Below, piece by piece: positions 9,267 to 17,446 of a stretch of 64,000 nt of DNA (within the stretch, counting starts at the first letter, position 1; every line of letters starts with the position of its first letter). The notes under the pieces are model-generated. The model saw nothing but the letters and a program-made list of their open reading frames with translations. It was not told the DNA's origin and searched no databases. The stretch is from NCBI GenBank assembly GCA_018700895.1, contig JABIUV010000031.1, forward strand, positions 62,001-126,000, read 5' to 3'. Position numbers and translations under genes: made by a program. Origin of the DNA: Bacteroidota bacterium (GTDB lineage Bacteria > Bacteroidota > Bacteroidia > NS11-12g > UBA9320).

Positions 9267-10055
9267 ATGCTCAACCCTCAACAGATAAAAGATATAGACC
9301 TACTCGTAAAACAAGTAGGTGAATTTCAACTTGAAAATCAAGCCCAAGTACGAAATACCGAGATAGATGAAAAAAGTCTGAACCAACTCGTAAGCTACGT
9401 AGATGTAGAGAGCGAAAAAATGCTCGTAAGCAGCTTAAAAACAATCACTCCTGCAGCTGGCTACCTTACCGAAGAAAGTACAGACACTACCCAAAACAAA
9501 GAATTATATTGGATCATAGACCCCGTAGACGGAACCACCAATTACATATTCGGCCTTAATAAATACGCCATATCAATCGCCTTATATGCTAACGACAAAC
9601 CAGTGTACGGATGTGTATATGTAGCTGCTGACGATGAACTTTTTCACGCCGACCCTTCGGGTGCATATTTGAATGGAACATTGATTAGCGTTGCAGTTAG
9701 ATCTAATATGCAAGATACCTTGATAGCCACTGGATTTCCGTATTACAATTTCGCAGAGATGGATGAATACATCAACGTGCTTACCCAACTGATGCGTGAC
9801 ACGCGTGGATTGCGGCGTATGGGTAGTGCCGCTATAGATTTGGCATACACTGCCGCAGGAAGGTTTGATGCGTTTTTCGAGCTAAATCTGAGTCCTTGGG
9901 ACGTGGCAGCCGGAGCCTACATTGTACAGCAGGCAGGCGGACTCGTTACAGATTTTAAGGGTGGTGATGATTACGTTTTTGGCACAAGCATCTTGGCGAG
10001 TAGTAAGCCTATTTATGCCCCTATGAAAAAGTTGATAGACCAAAATAATTTTTAG
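9267..10055 (+). CDS. Inositol monophosphatase-family protein
   Basis: The 262-residue protein belongs to the Mg-dependent inositol monophosphatase/SuhB/CysQ phosphatase family. The metal ligands are visible in TEES (Glu70), IIDPVDGTTNYIFGL (Asp85 and Asp88) and SPWDVAAGAYIVQQAGG (the third aspartate). Substrates in this family include inositol phosphate, NADP, PAP and fructose-1,6-bisphosphate, and the sequence does not decide between them. The 200 bp upstream contain a TATCTTTG box at 9063-9070. If this is used the leader would be unusually long. A Met-less open frame of 62 codons within that leader is doubtful. The 3' end overlaps convergent ftsB by 4 bp. Confidence 0.9.
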   Translation: MLNPQQIKDIDLLVKQVGEFQLENQAQVRNTEIDEKSLNQLVSYVDVESEKMLVSSLKTITPAAGYLTEESTDTTQNKELYWIIDPVDGTTNYIFGLNKYAISIALYANDKPVYGCVYVAADDELFHADPSGAYLNGTLISVAVRSNMQDTLIATGFPYYNFAEMDEYINVLTQLMRDTRGLRRMGSAAIDLAYTAAGRFDAFFELNLSPWDVAAGAYIVQQAGGLVTDFKGGDDYVFGTSILASSKPIYAPMKKLIDQNNF

Positions 10056-10345
10056 TCTACGGCCTCTTCTATTACATAAACATCCTCATTCTTCTTCTTA
10101 AAAAAGAAATTTTCTCGAGCATATTGTTCTAGCTTATTATCGTCTGAAAAAAGCTCCTCCTTTTGACGAGTCATATCGGTTATGTCTAAAGAGAGAAATC
10201 GCTCTTGAGTCTTAAGGTCCTTTAGTTCATTATACTGTTTGTACATAAACAATGCACTATTCCCATCAAAAAATAGCATCCATACAGAAAAGACAACCAG
10301 ACTGATGGTGTACTTGTACTCCTTTATGTAGCTCAATAATTTCAT
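10052..10345 (-). CDS. DivIC/FtsB-family septum formation initiator
   Basis: The 97-residue protein has the FtsB/DivIC plan: a short cytoplasmic N-terminus, one membrane helix (about residues 12-28, ISLVVFSVWMLFFDG), then an extracytoplasmic coiled coil. It ends with EQYARENFFFKKKNEDVYVI, which matches the conserved ExxAREExxxxKxGExv-like motif of the family. It would work with FtsL/FtsQ homologues in the divisome. It is a single gene with its own promoter 5 nt upstream of the start codon, which suggests a leaderless transcript. Its tail overlaps the convergent inositol monophosphatase-family gene. Confidence 0.88.
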   Translation of the reverse strand: MKLLSYIKEYKYTISLVVFSVWMLFFDGNSALFMYKQYNELKDLKTQERFLSLDITDMTRQKEELFSDDNKLEQYARENFFFKKKNEDVYVIEEAVD

Positions 10346-10350
10346 TTATC

Positions 10351-10380
10351 CAAAAGTAATACCAAAACAGTCTTGATTAA
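10351..10380 (-). promoter_or_regulatory. ftsB/divIC promoter, TTA-N19-TACTTTTG
   Basis: TACTTTTG (10351-10358) ends 5 nt before the start codon, and a near-consensus TTA (10378-10380) lies 19 bp upstream of it. The spacing to the ATG is the same as for mdh, the ZIP gene, gcvT and the small membrane gene at 19393. Confidence 0.65.
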
Positions 10381-10406
10381 TCACGGGAGTTTGCCAACTG
10401 TACCCA

Positions 10407-10922
10407 TTACCATACAGAGTGTTCGGTACTTTCCCATTTATCCTGAGCAATAAGTACTTTTTCCATAATCTCACGTACGGCTCCTTTGCCGCCTTTTGCT
10501 TTTGTCACAATATCGGCTTCTTCTTGCACTTGCCACGCTGCATCAGCAGGACACACTTTTACTCCACACATACGCATAATACTCAAGTCTGGGTAATCAT
10601 CACCCATGTAAATAGCATTATCAAGATCAAGATTGAGTTCCTGTACCAGCTGTTTGAGCAAGGCTCGTTTATCTGCTACTGCTGTATGCACTTGTGTTAT
10701 GCCCAAACCTTTAAGTCGTTGACGTACACCCGCAGAATTTCCTCCGCTTATGATAATGACGTTGTATCCTATTTTGACTACATACTGCAGTGCAAATCCA
10801 TCTTTGATATTAAAATCTCGACGCATCTCACCCTCATCGGTAGCTAATACCGTACCAGTAGTTAACACCCCATCCACATCGAGTATAAAGGTATTAATGT
10901 TAGAAAATTTATCTAAAATCAC
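10407..10922 (-). CDS. kdsC: 3-deoxy-D-manno-octulosonate 8-phosphate phosphatase (KdsC family)
   Basis: KdsC removes the 8-phosphate from Kdo-8-phosphate in the cytosol, giving Kdo for lipid A inner core synthesis. The 171-residue protein is a cap-less C0 HAD phosphatase of normal length. The nucleophile and acid are Asp15 and Asp17 in FILDVDGVLT. Motif II is IIISGGNSAGV, the motif III lysine is in ADKRALL, and motif IV is YMGDDYPDL. It is the last gene of a probable fdx-iscX-kdsC operon and lies 10 bp after iscX. The pairing of an LPS gene with iron-sulphur genes probably reflects operon packing rather than shared function. Confidence 0.92.
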   Translation of the reverse strand: MILDKFSNINTFILDVDGVLTTGTVLATDEGEMRRDFNIKDGFALQYVVKIGYNVIIISGGNSAGVRQRLKGLGITQVHTAVADKRALLKQLVQELNLDLDNAIYMGDDYPDLSIMRMCGVKVCPADAAWQVQEEADIVTKAKGGKGAVREIMEKVLIAQDKWESTEHSVW

Positions 10923-10932
10923 TTAATATGAT

Positions 10933-11178
10933 TTACTGATTATCTCGCCATTCGTACACCCAGCTGCTTTGTATCATTTCTAGGTGTCCTTCATTACTAT
11001 CTTCTTTTACTCCCTCAAAGTTAGGAAGCTCTAGCACCCAAGTGAGCAAGTCTGTAAAGCGGATGCGGTATATTTTACTCTCCGTAAAATCATCGCCAAA
11101 TTTCTCGTACAAGGCTAGTGCTATGTCTTCGTAATCACTCCAATTCATTGGAGGCTCAAAAAATTTATTTTCGCTCAT
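10933..11178 (-). CDS. iscX: IscX-like Fe-S assembly protein
   Basis: IscX is a small acidic partner of the cysteine desulphurase IscS that modulates iron-sulphur cluster assembly. The 81-residue protein carries the family pattern: an N-terminal WSDYEDIALALYEKFGDDF, then IRFTDLLTWVLELPNFEG, and finally NEGHLEMIQSSWVYEW. It is somewhat longer than the approximately 65-residue enterobacterial form because of extra residues at both ends. I chose the Met at 11178 because the longer frame runs into the upstream ferredoxin gene. It starts 5 bp after the fdx stop, so the two are clearly cotranscribed, as in classical isc operons. Confidence 0.85.
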   Translation of the reverse strand: MSENKFFEPPMNWSDYEDIALALYEKFGDDFTESKIYRIRFTDLLTWVLELPNFEGVKEDSNEGHLEMIQSSWVYEWRDNQ

Positions 11179-11183
11179 TATTG

Positions 11184-11513
11184 TTAATGTCCTATTATGC
11201 TTCTTTGATCTGGAATGGTAACCTCTATATCCGCAGTCACCACACATTGGCAACCTAGTCGGGAGTTTATGCGTGGGTTTATCGCTCTATCTATGAAGTC
11301 TTCTTCTTTGTCTGTAATTTCTGGCAAGCTATCCATCCCTTTGTCTATATGTACCTGACACGTACTACACGCACATACTGCACCACAGTTGTGATTGAGG
11401 TGTACTCCATTGTCGTGTGCAGCATCCAATACTGTATCTCCTTCGTTTATTTCCACCGTGAGCTCCTTGCCTGGTTCGGTCTCAAACCTAAAAGTAACCT
11501 TATGTTTCTTCAT
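11184..11513 (-). CDS. fdx: [2Fe-2S] ferredoxin, ISC type
   Basis: The 109-residue protein is an adrenodoxin/Fdx-type ferredoxin. Cluster ligands are seen in NHNCGAVCACSTCQVH plus the distal RLGCQC, and the conserved DSLPEITDKEEDF lies between. It supplies electrons for Fe-S assembly or to other cytosolic partners. The start at 11513 (MKKHKVTFRF) is preferred over a TTG at 11531, because that TTG is part of the TAGCTTTG promoter box. It is the first gene of the fdx-iscX-kdsC operon. The scaffold and desulphurase genes iscS and iscU are not in the window. Confidence 0.93.
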   Translation of the reverse strand: MKKHKVTFRFETEPGKELTVEINEGDTVLDAAHDNGVHLNHNCGAVCACSTCQVHIDKGMDSLPEITDKEEDFIDRAINPRINSRLGCQCVVTADIEVTIPDQRSIIGH

Positions 11514-11528
11514 TTCTTGTTCGTAGTG

Positions 11529-11536
11529 CAAAGCTA
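11529..11536 (-). promoter_or_regulatory. -7 box of the fdx-iscX-kdsC operon
   Basis: TAGCTTTG fits TAnnTTTG and lies 15 nt before the chosen fdx start. It overlaps an upstream alternative start codon and so rules it out. No clear -33 TTG is visible. Confidence 0.55.
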
Positions 11537-11724
11537 ATCTTTCCGAATGAGTTATATAATTTGTTTAGATGCCAATTGGAATACCTGAGTATAACAGATA
11601 TAGCATACTTAGTGTCAGTATTTATTTCTCACTATTATTTTTTTTTAAAAAATGAGTAGTCAAGACAACTTACTCCATCTATTCAAAGTCTTACATCCAA
11701 TAACTTATCGGGTTAATAGCTTAC

Positions 11725-11757
11725 TTTGCTATTTAAACTATTCTTCAGATACTTTTG
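11725..11757 (+). promoter_or_regulatory. Promoter of the MORN-repeat gene, TTTG-N21-TACTTTTG
   Basis: TTTG at 11725-11728 and TACTTTTG at 11750-11757 are separated by 21 bp, close to consensus. The start codon at 11776 is 18 nt downstream. The remaining 190 bp upstream of it (from about 11537) hold no recognisable gene. Confidence 0.7.
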
Positions 11758-11775
11758 TTTTACGTTTAGAACACA

Positions 11776-12912
11776 ATGACACAAAATCATTTCATAAAAA
11801 TATTCGCACTACTAATAAGTTTTAATTGGTTACCTCAAGCCAAGGCTCAATCTCCCGAACAATTACTCGGTCAGCCCTATATCTCGCTCGAGACCAAGCA
11901 GTTTTTAAGTTCATTAAACACCACAAAACCAACCGAAGAATTTTTGCCTTACTTGAGGTTGTATAAACAAAACTATGCTGAGGATGGTATGGCATTGGAG
12001 TTTAATTCTGATATTGCTCTCTACCGTATTATGTTATACGATAGCGGATACGCCTACAAACAATATAAACGTGAATTACCATTTGGTATATCGTGGGGAA
12101 TGCGTTTGCCTGCCATTGAAGAACTAACGGGTATACATGACCCTATGCCTAATAATGAGTTTGCAACCAAACTATCTACAGCAGATTATCAAATTGAATT
12201 TTATTTTACCAACAAAAAACTTGCTCACCTGCGTATTACAGCCACTATCGAACGCCTAAAAAACAACGCCTTCATACTGAAACAAGCTAATGCTACTCGA
12301 CTATTACCCAACGGCGTGGTAAAGGAGGGAGACGTAATAGATGGTGAGGGAACGATGATTTGGGGCAATGGTGCAGCTGCTTACCAAGGGGAATGGTCTT
12401 ATGGATTACCTCATGGCCGAGGCCAATATATCGATACATTCGGCAATAAGTATGAGGGTGATTTTAAGCTTGGTTTTTTCTGGGGGCAAGGAAAATTTTA
12501 CTCTAAAGCCTATGGATACTCGCACTCTGGCTCGTACGCTATGAGTAAAAAACATGGCGAAGGTCGTATACAATATGCCAACGGGGTGAAATATCAAGGA
12601 GATTGGGCTCAAGATGCGATGCATGGCTACGGACTGTACACTATGAAAAACCGGTATAAGTACAAAGGACAAGTACAAGCCAACCAACTTACGGGGCAAG
12701 GTACAGTAGAAACACCAGAAGGTACTATAACGGGCTCATTCAAGAATGGGAAACCGCATGGAGTATGCACTCAGGCTACCAAAGACAACCTACAACAGAT
12801 TACGGGACCATTTGTAAACGGTAAGAAGAATGGTACTTTCAAAGCCATTATTCTAGGTGAAGAACGAACAATTATTTACGAAAACGATGTAGAAGTTGTT
12901 CCGCAACGTTAA
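11776..12912 (+). CDS. Secreted MORN-repeat protein
   Basis: The 378-residue protein starts with a cleavable signal peptide (hydrophobic IFALLISFNWLP, probable cut after AKAQ). A region of about 160 residues without recognised domain follows. From about residue 195 come repeated MORN units of the form YxGxWxxGxxHGxGxxxxxxG: for example YQGEWSYGLPHGRGQYIDTF, then YEGDFKLGFFWGQGKFY, HSGSYAMSKKHGEGRIQY, YQGDWAQDAMHGYGLYTM and ITGSFKNGKPHGVCTQ. MORN repeats are short beta-hairpins that mediate protein or membrane contacts. There is no catalytic domain and no T9SS tail, so the protein is periplasmic or outer-membrane attached and its role is unknown. It has its own promoter and no operon partner. 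Confidence 0.88.
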   Translation: MTQNHFIKIFALLISFNWLPQAKAQSPEQLLGQPYISLETKQFLSSLNTTKPTEEFLPYLRLYKQNYAEDGMALEFNSDIALYRIMLYDSGYAYKQYKRELPFGISWGMRLPAIEELTGIHDPMPNNEFATKLSTADYQIEFYFTNKKLAHLRITATIERLKNNAFILKQANATRLLPNGVVKEGDVIDGEGTMIWGNGAAAYQGEWSYGLPHGRGQYIDTFGNKYEGDFKLGFFWGQGKFYSKAYGYSHSGSYAMSKKHGEGRIQYANGVKYQGDWAQDAMHGYGLYTMKNRYKYKGQVQANQLTGQGTVETPEGTITGSFKNGKPHGVCTQATKDNLQQITGPFVNGKKNGTFKAIILGEERTIIYENDVEVVPQR

Positions 12913-12930
12913 ACTAAATCAATGTGTGAG

Positions 12931-14202
12931 CTAGTCTACTAGGAGTAATTGCAAAGCACTACTCGATTTTTGTTCCAAGGCTATCTTGCGACTAGCCACT
13001 ACTTTGTCTAGTTGATTTTTATCATCGGAATAGTTAAACACTGTGAGTAATGTATAACCCATGCTCCATTCTACATCAAATTTGCTTTCTAATAAGTCAA
13101 TTAGAGCATTTCGCTTTAGTTCATCTGCATTGAAACATGCCATAAAACTTATGGCTGAATTTTGCATCAAGTTCAACTGAATACCTGCTTTATTAAAAGC
13201 ATTGAAGATAAGTTCCAAATTGTCTTCTACGATAAATGAAAAATCTTTAGATGCAATTTTAATCAGGGATTGATTTTCTTTCACAATATAACATTGGGTT
13301 TCGTTCAGTGTACGGCTTGCATTTTCTAACACTACAGTTCCTGGCATACTTGGGTCTATAAATGACTTTACGTAAAGTGGAATATCTTTATTCTTAAGGG
13401 GCTGAATAGTTTTGGGATGTATTACAGATGCACCGTAATAGGCCAATTCTATGGCTTCATTGTATGAGAGCTTAGGAATGAGCACCGCATCATCAAATCT
13501 ACGCGGATCACCATTCATTACACCATCTACGTCTTTCCAGATGGTCACCGACTCTGCATCTAGAGCGTAAGCAAAAATTGCTGCTGAATAATCTGACCCT
13601 TCTCGTCCTAGGGTCGTGTTCTTGTGATTCAGCCCTCTACCTATAAAACCTTGAGTAATGACTGTTTGTCGTTCTACGAGCGGTTTCAAACTGCTATTAA
13701 TAAGCGGAACGCTCTCATCCCACAATACATTTGCTGCTCTATTTTTTGAGGTTGTTATCACAAAATTACGAGCATCTATCCAACGATTCTTGTACCCAAT
13801 CTTATTAAGATATGTACTCACTATTTTAGTGCTTATCAGCTCGCCAAAAGGCACAATTCTATCATATTCAGTATCGTAAGATGATGATTCATCCCGTTTT
13901 TTTTCGATGATACACTCTAGCTCAATAAGTAAATTCTCAACCTCGTAATAGTCAAATTCATCAATCTGAAGGCCTGCTGTGATCTCTTGATGAAAGCTAC
14001 GCACATCTTCAAGTATCATTTTTTTAGTTTCTTTGGAATGAAAGTACGCGTCAACCAATAATTCTAACTTATTGGTGATCTTGCCCATAGCGGATGTCAC
14101 GATTAATAAAGGACCATCAGACTGTCTCTGTAACACGTGTGCAACGTTCCTTACGGCCTCTGCACTTTTCACACTTGCACCTCCAAATTTGAATACTCTC
14201 AT
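12931..14202 (-). CDS. lysC: Aspartate kinase
   Basis: Aspartate kinase phosphorylates aspartate, the entry step to lysine, threonine, methionine and diaminopimelate. The 423-residue monofunctional protein begins with the family signature KFGGASVKSAEAV. It contains VTSAMGKITNKL, FGELISTKIVSTYL, the substrate/nucleotide loop TTLGREGSDYSAAIFA and WKDVDGVMNGDPRRF. The C-terminal 130 residues are a diverged regulatory part, expected to contain ACT domains but not scored here. There is no fused homoserine dehydrogenase. It is divergent from fbp, and the two promoters overlap in a 47-bp gap. The start is the Met 18 nt after its TAGTTTTG box. Confidence 0.93.
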   Translation of the reverse strand: MRVFKFGGASVKSAEAVRNVAHVLQRQSDGPLLIVTSAMGKITNKLELLVDAYFHSKETKKMILEDVRSFHQEITAGLQIDEFDYYEVENLLIELECIIEKKRDESSSYDTEYDRIVPFGELISTKIVSTYLNKIGYKNRWIDARNFVITTSKNRAANVLWDESVPLINSSLKPLVERQTVITQGFIGRGLNHKNTTLGREGSDYSAAIFAYALDAESVTIWKDVDGVMNGDPRRFDDAVLIPKLSYNEAIELAYYGASVIHPKTIQPLKNKDIPLYVKSFIDPSMPGTVVLENASRTLNETQCYIVKENQSLIKIASKDFSFIVEDNLELIFNAFNKAGIQLNLMQNSAISFMACFNADELKRNALIDLLESKFDVEWSMGYTLLTVFNYSDDKNQLDKVVASRKIALEQKSSSALQLLLVD

Positions 14203-14228
14203 TAAAGTTTAATTTTGCTGCAAAACTA
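14188..14228. promoter_or_regulatory. Interleaved divergent promoters of lysC and fbp
   Basis: On the minus strand TAGTTTTG (14221-14228) precedes lysC by 18 nt. On the plus strand TTTG (14188-14191), 18 bp, then TAATTTTG (14210-14217) precede fbp. The two -7 boxes are only 3 bp apart and face opposite ways, so simultaneous polymerase binding is unlikely. Confidence 0.6.
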
Positions 14229-14249
14229 CCCATTTATAGACATTAAGAA

Positions 14250-15257
14250 ATGAGAATTAACCAAGTAATCAGCCTAAGTCAATTTATTGCGGACCAACAA
14301 AGTAAATATCCTGACGCTACCGGCGATTTATCTAAAATCTTTAGGGATATCAAATTTGGTGCAAAAATCGTAAACCGAGACGTAAGAAAGGCTGGCTTGG
14401 TAGATATACTTGGTGAGCACGGCACCATAAATGTACAAGGTGAAGAGGTGAAAAAATTGGACATGATTGCCAATGAAGAATTTAAGTCTTCACTTACACT
14501 TGGAGGTGACTGCTGTGCTATTATATCCGAAGAAGAAGAAGATATACATCACATAGAAACCACACTAAATCAAGATAGTAAATACATCGTAGCGATGGAC
14601 CCATTAGACGGGAGCAGCAATATAGATGTTAACGCAAGTATTGGCACCATATTCTCCGTATATCAACGCATTAGTCCTGTAGGTGGACCAGTTACTATGG
14701 AAGATGTACTCCAAAAAGGCACGAACCAAGTAGCTGCGGGATATATCATATACGGAAGTAGTACGATGATTGTTTTCACCACCGGGCAAGGTGTAAATGC
14801 CTTCACTCTGGATTCATCTATTGGTGATTTTCTACTAAGTCACCCGAATATTCAGATACCTGAAGATGGTAAAATCTATTCTTTCAACGACGGGATATAT
14901 GACCGAATGGGTAAAGGAGTACAGAAATATGTAGACTACTGTCGTAACTCCATAGATAAAGAAAAGTATAGTGCACGATACATAGGCAGTATGGTGGCTG
15001 ATTTTCACCGTAATATGCTGAAAGGTGGTATATTTATGTACCCGTCTACTACAGATGCTCCAAAGGGTAAACTACGCTTAATGTTTGAGAGTAATCCCAT
15101 GGCTTTCATCACAGAACAAGCAGGTGGTAAAGCAACATTGGGAGATGGCACCCGTATAATGGACTTACAACCTACTGAAATACACGAGCGTAATCCTGTA
15201 TTTATGGGCAGCCCTAATATGGTGGACAAGGTAGAGGAGTTTATGGAAGAAAACTAG
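14250..15257 (+). CDS. fbp: Fructose-1,6-bisphosphatase, class I
   Basis: FBPase hydrolyses fructose-1,6-bisphosphate to fructose-6-phosphate, the committed step of gluconeogenesis. The 335-residue protein matches the class I family throughout. Metal and phosphate-binding motifs are SEEEEDIHHIE, then VAMDPLDGSSNIDVN. YSARYIGSMVADFHRNMLKGGIFMYP near residue 245 and the C-terminal GGKATLGDGTRIMDL binding motif also match. No truncation or frameshift is visible. It is divergent from lysC and is followed by a decayed stretch with no intact gene until 16157. Confidence 0.96.
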   Translation: MRINQVISLSQFIADQQSKYPDATGDLSKIFRDIKFGAKIVNRDVRKAGLVDILGEHGTINVQGEEVKKLDMIANEEFKSSLTLGGDCCAIISEEEEDIHHIETTLNQDSKYIVAMDPLDGSSNIDVNASIGTIFSVYQRISPVGGPVTMEDVLQKGTNQVAAGYIIYGSSTMIVFTTGQGVNAFTLDSSIGDFLLSHPNIQIPEDGKIYSFNDGIYDRMGKGVQKYVDYCRNSIDKEKYSARYIGSMVADFHRNMLKGGIFMYPSTTDAPKGKLRLMFESNPMAFITEQAGGKATLGDGTRIMDLQPTEIHERNPVFMGSPNMVDKVEEFMEEN

Positions 15258-15408
15258 TATTTTTTTGCAGCTGGCAATTGCCTATTCCCAACCAAAGTCA
15301 TTAGAGGCAACACCCTTTCCATTATTAGGCGAATGGCTGCTATGCGGACGACCAAATTTGCGATTATCCTAGCTTTATACATTTGTAACATAGCTAGTGT
15401 AAATAAGT
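15258..15408. other. Gap with a relic promoter for the DUF2200 pseudogene
   Basis: I see no gene here. TTTG (15357-15360), 17 bp, then TACATTTG (15378-15385) resembles a promoter 23 nt before the start of the broken DUF2200 gene, probably its old promoter. Confidence 0.4.
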
Positions 15409-15768
15409 ATGAAAGTCACAGCAAAAAAAATGAACAGGTAGCCAATATGATATTTGGATCCATATACCCACTGCACCTCAAAAGATTAGAGAAAAACGGA
15501 AGAACTGAACCAAGTTATCCAATGGTTTACAGGTTTTGATGCGGACGCAATACAGGAAATTATAGATGAAAAGCAACCTATTGCACATTCTTCCAAAAAG
15601 CTACTATTCACCCCAACGCACACATAATAAGAGGAGTGGTGTGTGGATACCGTATAGAAAGAAATAGAAGATAAGTTTTAAGTTTATAAGAAACGTAGGC
15701 AGATGGAAAAGCTCATAGATGAATTGGCACGCGGTCGTAAGATGGAAAAAATATTGCGAGCAGGTTAG
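15409..15768 (+). pseudogene. DUF2200-family protein, broken by several frameshifts
   Basis: Reading across frames gives an almost complete DUF2200 protein. It starts MKVTAKKMN at 15409 and then shifts to VANMIFGSIYPLHLKRLEKN and GRTE. A second shift leads to QVIQWFTGFDADAIQEIIDE, a third to HPNAHIIRGVVCGYRIE, and a last to MEKLIDELARGRKMEKILRA before TAG at 15766. Each block is recognisable in DUF2200 proteins (about 115 residues), in the right order and with normal spacing, so at least four indels broke one gene. The function of the family is unknown. Because so many shifts lie within 360 bp, this is real decay, not one sequencing error. A PIN-domain relic follows directly. Confidence 0.85.
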
Positions 15769-15788
15769 AAAAAAGACTAGGCCTCCCA

Positions 15789-15974
15789 ATGAATAAGTAC
15801 GTAGTAGAAAATACCTTAAACTCAGGATTTAAAGATTTAGAAGACGATCTGCATAACTTTTCTGCAACTCTAAATGATGGTATAGATTTAATTCTAACTC
15901 GGAACACCAATGATTACAAATCAAGTAAACTTGGTGTTTTTTTTGCACCCGAAACTTACCTGAAGTCCATCTAG
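15789..15974 (+). pseudogene. C-terminal relic of a PIN-domain (VapC-like) protein
   Basis: The 61-codon open frame reads NSGFKDLEDDLHNFSA, then DLILTRNTNDYKSSKLGV and APETYL. This is the C-terminal half of Bacteroidota PIN-domain proteins, where FKDFEDALQ and IITRNxKDF carry conserved acidic and Asn/Asp residues of the nuclease site. The N-terminal half with the first catalytic aspartate is absent, and upstream lies only the DUF2200 pseudogene. So this is a fragment and is not expected to be an active toxin. No antitoxin gene adjoins it. The next 180 bp (15975-16156) hold nothing I can name. Confidence 0.7.
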
Positions 15975-16156
15975 GTTCCGTTTTTTCGTAAATCTTGAGG
16001 CAGGATAGACACATTTATTTTCTTAAATAGAAGTTATTTAAACTTTCTTTTGAAAAATGATTATCCAAAGGGAGTAGGAAATAACAATTCAAGATAGTCG
16101 AGAGTTTACATAAATACAAATAGCGGACGAATGACAATCTACATCTCAGACAAAAT

Positions 16157-16954
16157 ATGATCAACCTCCTCAGAATAAACTCCATACTTAGCACACCACA
16201 AATAAGTGAAGAATTCACCGGTGTTGTGACATTTGATTTAGCAAGTCTGCAATTGGACGCTCCACCGCATTGCATTCTGCCTAGTAATATCCGCTTAGGA
16301 CACTTGGCAGAGCGTGTAGTCTCTGAAGCTATAAAATCTTCAGTGAATTATGAAACACTTCACGAAAATGTACAGATAAAGGACAATAATCAAACCATAG
16401 GCGAGTTAGATTTCATCATCAGAAACCTCCAAAACCAAAGCATCGTCCACGTTGAGATAGCGTATAAATTTTACTTACTAGACCCTTCCCTACCTGCTGA
16501 AAATATGAATCAGTGGATTGGTCCCAACAGACGAGACTCACTTGCCGAAAAACTCTACAAACTAAAGACCAAGCAATTTCCATTACTGCATCACTCCCTT
16601 ACCAAACAAGCCTTAAAACCGCTTCATAGTGGCGATATAACTCAAGCCTTATGCCTCTTAGCCTGCTTATATGTACCACTTGGATATGTTTATGAACTAA
16701 CACCAGAACTAAATAAAGCTGTGAGGGGGTATTACGTTAATAAACAGGCATTTACACAACGTCACCAAGTAGACTACCACTACTACATCCCAACCAAAAA
16801 AGAATGGGGTATGAATCCAACTCAACACACAACTTGGTATGACTATGACCACATTAAAAACGAACTAGGTACGCACCTCAGTGAGCAGCGAGCTCCGCTT
16901 ATTTGGCAAAAAAACGGCTCTTATTTCTGCGAGTACTTTGTAATATGGTGGTAA
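16157..16954 (+). CDS. DUF1853-family protein, possible PD-(D/E)XK-like fold
   Basis: The 265-residue protein matches DUF1853. The region LGHLAERV is followed by the YETLHENVQI block, TIGELDFIIRN, VHVEIAYKFYL, WIGPNRRDSLAEKLYKLKTKQFPLL and a C-terminal WYDYDH. The family has no established function. I see an arrangement like that of PD-(D/E)XK nucleases: Glu52, Asp85 in GELDF, Glu100 and Lys104 in an E-x3-K pattern. This is an inference from spacing only. The gene is intact although it sits in a decayed region, which suggests continuing selection or recent arrival. It is 39 bp upstream of a hypothetical gene on the same strand. Confidence 0.75.
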   Translation: MINLLRINSILSTPQISEEFTGVVTFDLASLQLDAPPHCILPSNIRLGHLAERVVSEAIKSSVNYETLHENVQIKDNNQTIGELDFIIRNLQNQSIVHVEIAYKFYLLDPSLPAENMNQWIGPNRRDSLAEKLYKLKTKQFPLLHHSLTKQALKPLHSGDITQALCLLACLYVPLGYVYELTPELNKAVRGYYVNKQAFTQRHQVDYHYYIPTKKEWGMNPTQHTTWYDYDHIKNELGTHLSEQRAPLIWQKNGSYFCEYFVIWW

Positions 16955-16993
16955 CCACCAAAATCACCGACCTTTGTCCCTTATAACAATCAC

Positions 16994-17446
16994 ATGAATA
17001 TTGAGATACAACCCTTTATAGGCTTCGGGCAAATAAAATTTGGACAAACACTAGAGCAAGTAAAACTGCTACTTGGCGAACCTACAAGTACCGCTAAAGA
17101 AAAACACGAAGACGGAACTGATGATATATCCCTGCTTTTTGGCGAACAAGGCGTAGAACTTAGTTTTATGTCAGAAGACAATTTCCGACTTGGACTTATT
17201 ACCTGCTACGCTCCTACTTACGTGGTAGACGGCCAATCTTATGCAGGACTCAGTGAAGCTGATTTTCTAAAGATGGCAAAATTTGATGACTTAGTGCAAG
17301 ATGAAGAGTTTGCAGAACCCGACTCCAAAGATTACACCGTGGAGAGTAAGGGTCTTAGCTTTTGGATACAAGATGGATTCGTGGAGAGCATCACTCTTTT
17401 TCCTGAATACACCGAAGATGGTGAGGGAATTGTGTGGCCTTCGTAA
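16994..17446 (+). CDS. Acidic cytosolic protein of unknown function
   Basis: I do not recognise this 150-residue protein. It has no signal peptide or membrane segment and is strongly acidic. The N-terminus reads PFIGFGQIKFGQTLEQVKLL followed by LGEP, a pattern seen in small bacterial proteins that open with a G-x-I/M-x-F/L-G-x-T-x-x-x-V motif, some annotated as immunity-type proteins. That link is weak. A GACCTTTG sequence at 16969-16976 could be a diverged -7 box. The stop codon at 17444-17446 overlaps, in another frame, the relic of an SPFH gene. Confidence 0.65.
   Translation: MNIEIQPFIGFGQIKFGQTLEQVKLLLGEPTSTAKEKHEDGTDDISLLFGEQGVELSFMSEDNFRLGLITCYAPTYVVDGQSYAGLSEADFLKMAKFDDLVQDEEFAEPDSKDYTVESKGLSFWIQDGFVESITLFPEYTEDGEGIVWPS

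Noticed and set aside
15409-15974. Active toxin-antitoxin pair made of DUF2200 and the PIN protein
   Set aside because: Both are broken: DUF2200 by at least four indels and the PIN protein by loss of its N-terminal half.
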